Source: an uncultured Eubacterium sp. (GTDB taxonomy: Bacteria; Bacillota_A; Clostridia; Lachnospirales; Lachnospiraceae). Taken from it: a DNA stretch of 6,561 bases. The notes beneath the pieces were generated by a model that was not told where the DNA came from, ran no database searches, and was given only the letters and a program-made list of their open reading frames with translations. A program made the translations under genes and the position numbers. Position 1 is the first letter of the stretch, and the number at the start of each line of letters is the position of its first letter. The stretch is from NCBI GenBank assembly GCA_947653505.1, contig CANTHI010000215.1:1-6561 (forward strand). Reading direction: 5' to 3'. Of this stretch, positions 1 to 5,619 are shown in pieces.

Positions 1-1004
1 AGCCGGATATCAGTTACGTACGCGCGTCAGCAGAAAAAATATCAGAGTATATGTCAAAAGGAACGATGATAGTACTGGAATCTACAACCTATCCAGGAAC
101 AACCGAAGAACTTGTAAAACCGATACTGGAAAGGGGATCTGGTCTGACCTGTGGAAAAGATTTTTACCTTGGATTTTCTCCGGAACGTGTAGATCCGGGG
201 AATCTGATCTATAAGACGAAGAATACACCGAAGGTGGTAGGCGGCATTGGAGCAGATGCTACAGAAGTGATGGCGGCTATGTACCGCGCGGTTTTGGACA
301 GCGAAGTGACCGAAGTATCATCTCCAGCGGCAGCGGAGATGGAGAAGATACTGGAAAATACATACCGCAATGTCAATATCGGTCTGATCAATGAGATGGC
401 GATTCTTTGCGACCGTATGGGAATCAGCATCTGGGAAGTTATTGACGCGGCTAAAACAAAACCGTATGGTTTTCAGGCGTTTTATCCCGGACCCGGACTG
501 GGAGGACACTGTATTCCGCTGGATCCATATTACCTTTCATGGAAGGCGAGGGAGTACGGATTTCACACGTCCATGATCGAAAGCTCTATGATGGTAAACG
601 ACAGGATGCCGGAATACTGTGTGGACCGTGCGGCGCGTATTTTAAATCGGTTTCAGAAGCCGTTAAAGGGCTCAAAGGTGCTGGTAGCGGGTGTGGCTTA
701 CAAACAGGATATTGATGATTACAGGGAAAGTCCGGCGCTGAAGGTGATTGAAATACTGGAAAAATCCGGGGCAAAAGTGGATTATTATGATCCGTATATT
801 GCACAGTACCGGTATCATGGAAAGATCGTACAGGGGATGACAGAGATTACGGAAGAACAGGTGGAAATGTATGATCTTGTGATGGTTACGGCTGCGCATT
901 CCACTGTGGATTATGAAATGCTGCAAAAGCATGCAAAAGTTATTTTTGATACCAAAAATGTGATGAAACAGATTGCAGACAGGCATAATATAGAAGTTCT
1001 GTAG
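1..1004 (+). CDS. wbpA: UDP-N-acetyl-hexosamine 6-dehydrogenase (WbpA/WecC family), 5'-partial
   Basis: NAD-dependent four-electron oxidation of C6 of UDP-GlcNAc (or UDP-ManNAc) to the uronic acid, in the cytoplasm; the first committed step to nucleotide-activated amino-uronic acids. The frame is already open at base 3 and reads PDISYVRASAEKISEYMSKG before the ATG at 51, so that ATG is internal and the true start lies upstream. Roughly the first 100 residues (the NAD-binding Rossmann part) are missing, judged from the usual length of about 430. Visible family motifs, numbered from the internal Met: LESTTYPGTTEE (9-20), GFSPERVDPGN (41-51), the lysine helix AAAEMEKILENTYRNVNIG, and the active-site loop GPGLGGHCIPLDPYYL with catalytic Cys154 (codon 510-512). 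The C-terminal nucleotide-sugar domain (KVLVAGVAYKQDIDDYRESP) is complete and ends at TAG 1002-1004. The LESTTYPGTTEE/ENTYR wording and the neighbours favour a WbpA (UDP-GlcNAc) role over WecC, but sequence alone does not fix the epimer used. Confidence 0.93.
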   Translation, partial: PDISYVRASAEKISEYMSKGTMIVLESTTYPGTTEELVKPILERGSGLTCGKDFYLGFSPERVDPGNLIYKTKNTPKVVGGIGADATEVMAAMYRAVLDSEVTEVSSPAAAEMEKILENTYRNVNIGLINEMAILCDRMGISIWEVIDAAKTKPYGFQAFYPGPGLGGHCIPLDPYYLSWKAREYGFHTSMIESSMMVNDRMPEYCVDRAARILNRFQKPLKGSKVLVAGVAYKQDIDDYRESPALKVIEILEKSGAKVDYYDPYIAQYRYHGKIVQGMTEITEEQVEMYDLVMVTAAHSTVDYEMLQKHAKVIFDTKNVMKQIADRHNIEVL

Positions 1005-1008
1005 GAGG
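1003..1008 (+). promoter_or_regulatory. Ribosome binding site of the broken epimerase gene
   Basis: A perfect AGGAGG overlaps the stop codon of the dehydrogenase gene and lies 11 bases before the ATG at 1020. It is still intact although the gene it serves is damaged, so translation of the remnant is likely to begin. Confidence 0.7.
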
Positions 1009-1019
1009 TTTGGAAAAGA

Positions 1020-1538
1020 ATGAAGATCATGACGGTAGTAGGAGCCAGACCACAGTTTATTAAGGCGGCTGCTGTTTCGCGCAGGATACGGAAATATCAT
1101 ACGGAAATATTACTGCATACAGGCCAGCATTATGATTCAAATATGCCGGATATATTTTTTGATGAGTTAAAAATTCCGAAACCGGATTACCAGCTGGGAA
1201 TAGGTTCAGGGACACATGCAAAACAGACAGACGGCATGATGACGGGAATTGGGCAGATGCTTCTGAAAGAAAAACCGGACGGACTGCTTGTTTATGGAGA
1301 TACAAATTATACATATAGAGGCGGGACTTCGTTCTTACAACAAATTCATGCCGGAAGGAATGGTGGTACCAGAGGTGGCCTTAACGTTCTTGCGAAACCA
1401 GAGAAAAATGATATTTTGTCAAAGATTTTCGGGGCACAACCTGACTGGGATCAAAAAGCCGGATATTTTGGGGATGGACAGGCCTCGGAAAAAATATGCA
1501 GTATTTTAAATAAGATGGAACCAGGAGCAGAATTATGA
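1020..1538 (+). pseudogene. wecB: Non-hydrolysing UDP-sugar 2-epimerase remnant (WecB/WbpI family), internally deleted and frameshifted
   Basis: Intact members (about 360-380 residues) invert C2 of UDP-GlcNAc (WecB) or UDP-2,3-diacetamido-glucuronic acid (WbpI). Here three pieces survive. (a) 1020-1307, residues 1-96, a good N-terminus: MTVVGARPQFIKAAAVSRR, HTGQHYDSNMPDIFFDELKIP, VYGDTN with an aspartate matching catalytic Asp95 of E. coli WecB. (b) 1306-1356 in the next frame, IIHIEAGLRSYNKFMPE, the conserved HxEAGLRS...MPEE block; about 15 residues that should separate it from GDTN are gone. (c) 1374-1535, back in the first frame, GGLNVLAKPEKNDIL...YFGDGQASEKICSIL, the family's C-terminal end. 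About 180 residues between b and c, including the catalytic histidine region, are absent. The net frame is open, giving a 172-residue chimera unlikely to be active. The end overlaps the next gene (ATGA) and carries its ribosome binding site. Context (WbpA, WbpB, WbpD, WbpG) favours WbpI over WecB as the ancestral activity; this is inference. Confidence 0.88.
1523..1527 (+). promoter_or_regulatory. Ribosome binding site of the oxidoreductase gene
   Basis: AGGAG lies 7 bases before the ATG at 1535, inside the surviving 3' end of the epimerase remnant. Its position supports the 1535 start and means the remnant's tail is needed for expression of the next gene. Confidence 0.6.
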
Positions 1539-2614
1539 GATATGCATTGATTGGATGCGGCCGTATTGCTGTAAATCATGTAAAGGCAGTTTTAAACAAT
1601 CATCTGGAATTTGTAGCAGTCTGTGATACAGAGCTTTCAAAGATCGACAGACTTTTCAGAAAGTGTGAGGTGCGGGATTGTGAGAAAATAAAACGGTACG
1701 CAGATTACAGGAAAATGATAGAAGAAAATGAACTGGATCTGATCGCTGTTGCAACAGAAAGCGGAAGTCATGCGAAGATTGCACTGGACTGCATGGAACA
1801 TGGCATTCATTGTATTATTGAAAAACCAATAGCTATGAATATTGCAGATGCAGATGCTATCATACGGCTTTCCCGGGAGAAAGGGATCAGGGTATCAGTC
1901 TGCCATCAGAACCGGTTTAATATAGCTGTGCAGGAAATGCGCAGAGCATTGGAAGCAGGACGTTTTGGAAAGATTTCTCATGGTTCTGTGCATGTGCGCT
2001 GGAACCGGAATAAAGATTATTATACGCAGGCTGCCTGGCGTGGAAAATGGCAGACGGATGGAGGAACGCTTATGAATCAGTGTATTCATGGAATTGATCT
2101 GCTCCGGTGGATGATGGGAGATGAGGCAGAGGAAGTCTATGGACAGACACGCCGGCAGTTTCATGATTATCTGGAAGCTGAGGATGTGGGAATGGCTGTT
2201 GTGAAATTTAAAAACGGGGCAGTGGCAACGATTGAAGGTACGTCAAACGTATATCCGCAGAATCTGGAAGAGACACTGTATCTGTTTGGAGAGAGTGGTA
2301 CAGTCAAACTGGGTGGAACATCCACAAATAACATAGATGTCTGGCAATTTGCTGATGAGACAGAAGGTGACAGAAAGAACCAGGGACTGCAGGAAGTGAC
2401 AGGTAATGTATACGGGAATGGGCATATTAGTCTGTATGCAGATATGACTGATGCAATTCAAAACAGCAGGGAACCTTATGTCAATGCGGTTGCTGGCAGA
2501 AATGCACTGGAACTGGTCTTAGCTATTTATAAGAGTCAGAAAGAGAATGCTCCGGTGAAATTGCCGTTAAAGGATTTCGGAACAGATGAAATGATGCATA
2601 TCTTTCAAATGTAA
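1535..2614 (+). CDS. wbpB: Gfo/Idh/MocA-family UDP-GlcNAcA 3-dehydrogenase (WbpB/WlbA type)
   Basis: Oxidises C3 of UDP-N-acetylglucosaminuronic acid to the 3-keto sugar, which a PLP aminotransferase (WbpE) then aminates. In characterised homologues the cofactor is NAD(H). Sequence evidence over 359 residues: an N-terminal Rossmann fold with GCGRIAVNH (7-15) and an acid at the end of beta-2 (VCDTE, 29-33); the catalytic EKPIAM loop with Lys97; the WlbA-type HQNRFN (124-129); VRWNRNKDYYTQAAWRGKW (154-172); and GGTLMNQCIHGIDLLRWM with His185 and Asp188, the family's proton-transfer region. The C-terminal alpha/beta domain carries EGTSNVYPQNLEETLYLFGE and a GTVKLGG strand. Length is normal and no damage is seen. 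The start at 1535 overlaps the epimerase stop (ATGA) and has AGGAG 7 bases upstream. Fold and subfamily are clear; the exact substrate is inferred from subfamily and neighbours. Confidence 0.9.
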   Translation: MRYALIGCGRIAVNHVKAVLNNHLEFVAVCDTELSKIDRLFRKCEVRDCEKIKRYADYRKMIEENELDLIAVATESGSHAKIALDCMEHGIHCIIEKPIAMNIADADAIIRLSREKGIRVSVCHQNRFNIAVQEMRRALEAGRFGKISHGSVHVRWNRNKDYYTQAAWRGKWQTDGGTLMNQCIHGIDLLRWMMGDEAEEVYGQTRRQFHDYLEAEDVGMAVVKFKNGAVATIEGTSNVYPQNLEETLYLFGESGTVKLGGTSTNNIDVWQFADETEGDRKNQGLQEVTGNVYGNGHISLYADMTDAIQNSREPYVNAVAGRNALELVLAIYKSQKENAPVKLPLKDFGTDEMMHIFQM

Positions 2615-2668
2615 GATATAAGGCAGCATCCGTGTTATGCGTTTGTATACGCAGTCCAGGAGGTACTC
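2615..2668 (+). promoter_or_regulatory. Short intergenic leader with AGGAGG ribosome binding site
   Basis: This 54-base gap is the largest clean intergenic space here. AGGAGG at 2658-2663 sits 5 bases before the ATG at 2669. A small hairpin (TGCGT, six-base loop, ACGCA) precedes it at about 2639-2654; the stem is only five pairs with no T-tract, so it is not a terminator. No recognisable piece of an aminotransferase gene was found in it. Confidence 0.5.
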
Positions 2669-3181
2669 ATGAATTATTTTGTTCACGAAAGCAGTTATGT
2701 TGATAAAGACGTAGAAATAGGAGATGGAACAAAAATCTGGCATTTTTGTCATATCCAGAGTGGAGCCAGGATCGGAAAAAATTGTACATTAGGGCAGAAT
2801 GTCAATATATCCCGTCAGGTCAGGATTGGGAGTGGATGTAAGGTGCAGAATAATGTATCAGTTTACGAAGGGGTGGAGTTGGAAGAAAATGTGTTTTGCG
2901 GGCCGTCCTGTGTATTTACCAATGATCTGACACCACGGGCAGAATTTCCGAAAGGGCGGACCGGATATCGGAAAACACTGATACGGCACGGTGCAAGCAT
3001 TGGAGCAAATGCCACCATTATTTGCGGGCATACGGTTGGAGCGTATGCTATGGTTGCTGCGGGGGCAGTAGTGACGAAAGATGTGCCTGATTATACTCTG
3101 GTAGCAGGTATTCCGGCTGTTGTAATCGGACAGGTGGATAAGAAAGGGAATGTAATAAACATACAAAAAGAGGGAAAATAA
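2669..3181 (+). CDS. wbpD: UDP-2-acetamido-3-amino-glucuronate N-acetyltransferase (WbpD/WlbB type, hexapeptide-repeat)
   Basis: Transfers acetyl from acetyl-CoA to the 3-amino group of UDP-GlcNAc(3NH2)A, giving UDP-2,3-diacetamido-glucuronic acid; acts in the cytoplasm, normally as a trimer. The 170 residues are almost entirely hexapeptide turns of a left-handed beta-helix, e.g. VDKDVEIGDGTKIWHF (11-26), ARIGKNCTLGQNVNIS (33-48), VQNNVSVYEGVELEENVFCG (59-78) and SIGANATIICGHTVGAY. The external loop FTNDLTPRAEFPKGR (83-97) is typical of WbpD/WlbB and related sugar acetyltransferases. The C-terminal AGAVVTKDVPDYTLVAGIPA (131-150) is the acetyl-CoA-binding signature of the superfamily. A strong ribosome binding site fixes the start, and the stop at 3179-3181 abuts the next ATG. 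The subfamily call rests on the loop and on the WbpA/WbpB neighbours; the related 3- or 4-amino-sugar acetyltransferases are the main alternative. Confidence 0.88.
   Translation: MNYFVHESSYVDKDVEIGDGTKIWHFCHIQSGARIGKNCTLGQNVNISRQVRIGSGCKVQNNVSVYEGVELEENVFCGPSCVFTNDLTPRAEFPKGRTGYRKTLIRHGASIGANATIICGHTVGAYAMVAAGAVVTKDVPDYTLVAGIPAVVIGQVDKKGNVINIQKEGK
3169..3174 (+). promoter_or_regulatory. Ribosome binding site of the first glycosyltransferase
   Basis: AGAGGG lies inside the last codons of the acetyltransferase gene, 7 bases before the ATG at 3182. With zero bases between stop and start, translation of the two genes is probably coupled. Confidence 0.55.
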
Positions 3182-4294
3182 ATGGTTAAGGTTTGCCATA
3201 TGACGAGCGTGCATACAAGGTATGACATAAGAATTTTCCAAAAAGAATGCACTTCTTTGAGTAAAGCAGGGTTTGAAGTATATCTGATTGTAAACGATCC
3301 ATATGAGGATGAAGAAAAGGATGGTGTACATATTCTATCTGCTTCTTATAAGCCTGAAAACAGGATGGACAGAATGTTAAACGCTGCCAGAAAAGTTTAT
3401 GAAAAAGCCGTACAGATAAAGGCAGATATTTATCATTTTCATGATCCGGAATTACTATTTTATGGATACTGGCTGAAAAAGAAAGGAAACAGGGTGATCT
3501 TCGATAGTCATGAATTTACCTGGAAACAGATAGAGTGCAGGGAATATATTCCTAAAATGATCCGGAAAGTGGTTGGTTTTTTATACAGAAAATGTGAAGA
3601 AATGATAGTAGGGAAAGTAGATGCAGTGATTGTTCCATGCACTTATGATGGCAGGAGCTATTTTGGAAAGAAATGCAGACGGGAAATACTTATTAACAAT
3701 TTTCCAAGCCTGGGAGAGTCAGATATGGCAGACGTTCATTTTTCTGACAGAAAGCAACAGGCCTGTTATATCGGCAGACTGACAAAGGAAAGAGGGGTAA
3801 GGGAAATGGCAAAGGCCTGTACCAGGGCTGGAATACCATTGATTCTTGCGGGAGTATTTTCTACAGGTCAGTTAAAAGAAGAAGTGTCCGGGATGAGTTC
3901 TTATACGAAATATCTGGGAAAACTGCATAGGCCGGAAGTAAAGAAATTGTTAAATGAAAGCTATATGGGAATTAGTATTTTGCAGGATGAAGGTCAGTAC
4001 AGGCATCTGGATAATCTGCCTACGAAAGTGTATGAATATATGGAAGCGGGCATACCTGTGATTGTGTCTGATTTCCCGTATTATAAGAAAATTATTGAGA
4101 AATATGGATGCGGAAAGTGCGTGAACCCTGAAAATATAGAGGAAATTGCACAAACTATGAAATGGATGCTGGATCATCCGCAGGAAGCCGGAGAAATGGG
4201 AAGAAACGGGAAAAAGCTTGTAACGCGGAAATTTAACTGGATGACAGAAGAAAAGAAACTGCTAAAGCTGTATGATGAGATTCTCAAAGAATAG
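3182..4294 (+). CDS. GT4-like (GT-B fold) glycosyltransferase
   Basis: A retaining-type nucleotide-sugar glycosyltransferase, probably adding one residue of the repeat unit on the cytoplasmic face of the membrane. Length is 370 residues with both Rossmann-like halves. N-terminal half: VCHMTSVHTRYDIRIFQKEC (4-23), characteristic of a GT4 subgroup; YHFHDPELL (84-92); IFDSHEFTW (106-114). C-terminal half: CYIGRLTKERGVREM (195-209) at the domain start, then LPTKVYEYMEAGIPVIVSDF (279-298), which holds the usual E-x7-E-like donor-phosphate region. No signal peptide or membrane span is evident. Start is 3182, directly after the preceding stop. Given its place between the acetyltransferase and the amidotransferase, it may transfer the diacetamido-uronic acid sugar, but donor and acceptor cannot be read from the sequence. 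The frame appears intact. Confidence 0.9.
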   Translation: MVKVCHMTSVHTRYDIRIFQKECTSLSKAGFEVYLIVNDPYEDEEKDGVHILSASYKPENRMDRMLNAARKVYEKAVQIKADIYHFHDPELLFYGYWLKKKGNRVIFDSHEFTWKQIECREYIPKMIRKVVGFLYRKCEEMIVGKVDAVIVPCTYDGRSYFGKKCRREILINNFPSLGESDMADVHFSDRKQQACYIGRLTKERGVREMAKACTRAGIPLILAGVFSTGQLKEEVSGMSSYTKYLGKLHRPEVKKLLNESYMGISILQDEGQYRHLDNLPTKVYEYMEAGIPVIVSDFPYYKKIIEKYGCGKCVNPENIEEIAQTMKWMLDHPQEAGEMGRNGKKLVTRKFNWMTEEKKLLKLYDEILKE

Positions 4295-4331
4295 AGGAAT
4301 ATATCTTAATAACAGGAGTGCATCAGGTTGT

Positions 4332-4356
4332 GGAAGCGCAGGATCCGGAAGCGCAG
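4332..4356 (+). repeat. 15-bp imperfect-length tandem repeat inside the scar
   Basis: GGAAGCGCAG occurs at 4332-4341 and again at 4347-4356, separated by GATCC, i.e. a 15-base period with about 1.7 copies. It lies in the degraded HisH-like part and is GC-richer than its surroundings; slippage or deletion repair could have made it. Confidence 0.75.
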
Positions 4357-4476
4357 ACGTGGCAGGCTCAGAAAAGAAACCAGTACCTGGGATCTGCCTT
4401 GGGAGAAGTATGTTTGTATATTATGGCAGGAAAAAAGCGGTATTAATTCATATGCCGACAGAAAAAGAATTATATG

Positions 4477-4484
4477 AAAAGGGG
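4477..4484 (+). promoter_or_regulatory. Ribosome binding site deciding the amidotransferase start
   Basis: AAAAGGGG ends 10 bases before the ATG at 4495. The in-frame ATG at 4474 overlaps this site and has only an A-rich stretch upstream, so 4495 is preferred. The site lies inside the surviving HisF-like tail. Confidence 0.55.
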
Positions 4485-4494
4485 ATATTTACGG

Positions 4495-5619
4495 ATGAAG
4501 GATGATTATAAGATTTGCACACGTTGCATTATGGATACAACAGATCCTGACATAACGTTTGATGCAGACGGCGTATGTTCCAACTGCCGCCAGTATGAGA
4601 AAGACGCTGCGTTATATGGATATCAGAAAGGGAAAAGCGGGAAAAAACTAAAGGAGCTTGTCAGACAGATCAGAAGAGATGGCAGAGGAAAAGAATATGA
4701 CTGCATTCTCGGCATTTCAGGAGGGGTAGACAGCGCATATATGGCATATGCAGCATCAAGACTGGGACTGCGTGTGCTTGCGGTGCATGTTGATGCGGGA
4801 TGGAATACGGATATTGCAGTAGAAAATATCAGAAAAATGTGTGACCATCTGAAACTGGATCTGCATACAGTTGTGATTGACTGGCAGGCTATGAAAAAAA
4901 TTCAAAGAGCTTATATGTTTTCCGGACTTCCGAATCTGGATGTTCCGCAGGATCACGTTTTTCTCGCAGCGATGTATCAGTATGCGGATAAGTATAAAGT
5001 CAGATATATGCTCAATGGCAGCAACCTGGCTACAGAAGGTATCCTGCCGTCAGCCTGGGGATATGCCGCTATAGATTTTAGGAATATCAAAAGTGTATAT
5101 CGTAAATATGGAGATGAAAGGAATGTGTTTAAAAAATATCCGCATTTTGGAATCCTAAAATACATTTATTATCAGAAGGCAATCATCAGGGTAAACCTTT
5201 TAAACTACATACCATACAGTAAGAAAGCAGCGATGGAAACTTTGGAAAAAGAATTTGGCTGGCAATATTATGGAGGGAAACATTTTGAATCGCGATTTAC
5301 AAGATTTTTCCAGGCCTGCTATCTTCCGGAAAAATTTGGCTACGATAAAAAACGTGCACATTTGTCCAGTCTGATTGCCGGAGGGGAGATGACGAGAGAG
5401 GAAGCGCTAAAGGAAATGGCTGATACATCTGCATATCCAAAAGAACAGATGATGGAAGATCTGGAATATATTTTAAAAAAGCTGGACATTAGTCAGGCAG
5501 AGTGGAAACAGATTATGAGTGCCCCTGCCAGATCAGAAGATGATTATGCAAACAGTAAAAAACTGATTCAATTTTTTGTATCGCTGAAAAGGAAGATGGC
5601 AGTGAGGAAAAAGTCATGA
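4495..5619 (+). CDS. wbpG: N-acetyl sugar amidotransferase (WbpG/WbuX/PseA family)
   Basis: Converts an N-acetyl group of a nucleotide sugar to an acetamidino group, using ATP to activate the carbonyl and ammonia from a HisH/HisF-type glutaminase. In P. aeruginosa the product is the ManNAc3NAmA residue of the O-antigen. From the 4495 start the protein has 374 residues, normal for the family. Seen: an N-terminal paired-cysteine knuckle, CTRC (8-11) and CSNC (28-31), around IMDTTDPDITFDADGV; the PP-loop ATP-pyrophosphatase motif GISGGVDSAY (73-82); VLAVHVDAGWNTD following it; and NGSNLATEGILPSAWGY, a conserved family segment. The C-terminal helical part is complete to TGA 5617-5619. An alternative ATG at 4474 would add seven residues ahead of the conserved start but lacks a good ribosome binding site. 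The gene reads intact although its ammonia-supplying partners immediately upstream are ruined. PP-loop tRNA thiolases are excluded by the N-terminal cysteine block and length. Confidence 0.92.
   Translation: MKDDYKICTRCIMDTTDPDITFDADGVCSNCRQYEKDAALYGYQKGKSGKKLKELVRQIRRDGRGKEYDCILGISGGVDSAYMAYAASRLGLRVLAVHVDAGWNTDIAVENIRKMCDHLKLDLHTVVIDWQAMKKIQRAYMFSGLPNLDVPQDHVFLAAMYQYADKYKVRYMLNGSNLATEGILPSAWGYAAIDFRNIKSVYRKYGDERNVFKKYPHFGILKYIYYQKAIIRVNLLNYIPYSKKAAMETLEKEFGWQYYGGKHFESRFTRFFQACYLPEKFGYDKKRAHLSSLIAGGEMTREEALKEMADTSAYPKEQMMEDLEYILKKLDISQAEWKQIMSAPARSEDDYANSKKLIQFFVSLKRKMAVRKKS

Larger units (their letters stand above)
4295..4505 (+). pseudogene. Scar of a HisH-like glutaminase joined to a HisF-like (WbuZ) C-terminus
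   Basis: This stretch between two intact genes holds no normal full gene, but an open frame to TGA at 4503-4505 shows two recognisable pieces. Bases 4371-4406 read EKKPVPGICLGR, close to the HisH nucleophile-elbow motif (KPVLGICLGM, with the glutaminase cysteine). Just upstream, in another frame, are ITGVHQVVEA-like residues that could be earlier HisH sequence. Bases 4407-4502 read SMFVYYGRKKAVLI then PTEKELYEKGIF, which resembles the C-terminal end of HisF paralogues that accompany sugar amidotransferases (WbuZ/HisF2 type). HisH (about 200 residues) and HisF (about 250) together form the ammonia-producing partner of WbpG-type enzymes and usually lie beside it. Here well over 1 kb is missing. 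The HisF-like stop overlaps the amidotransferase start by 11 bases, as expected of an original hisH-hisF-wbpG order. Recognition is from memory of motifs, so the HisH part is moderate and the HisF tail fairly strong. Confidence 0.65.

Noticed and set aside
672..1100. 142-codon open frame on the - strand
   Set aside because: It lies antisense across the conserved dehydrogenase C-terminus and epimerase start, has no family motif, and has a composition typical of a shadow frame.
1288..1509. 73-codon frame inside the epimerase remnant as a separate gene
   Set aside because: Its only recognisable part is the displaced epimerase block IIHIEAGLRSYNKFMPE; the rest is out-of-frame sequence of the same pseudogene.
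2639..2654. Possible terminator or attenuator hairpin before the acetyltransferase
   Set aside because: The stem is only five base pairs and no T-run follows; the AGGAGG comes right after it in a continuous operon.
2858..3331. 157-codon open frame on the - strand
   Set aside because: It is antisense to the acetyltransferase and the glycosyltransferase start, both of which have clear motifs; its His/Ile/Phe-rich translation shows no domain.
4272..4505. 77-codon frame as a novel small gene
   Set aside because: It begins inside the glycosyltransferase end without a convincing ribosome binding site, and its readable parts match pieces of HisH and HisF; a degraded scar explains it better.
4495..5619. 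PP-loop protein as a tRNA thiolase or GMP synthase-like enzyme
   Set aside because: The N-terminal CTRC...CSNC block, the NGSNLATEGILPSAWGY segment and the polysaccharide context fit the sugar amidotransferase family instead.
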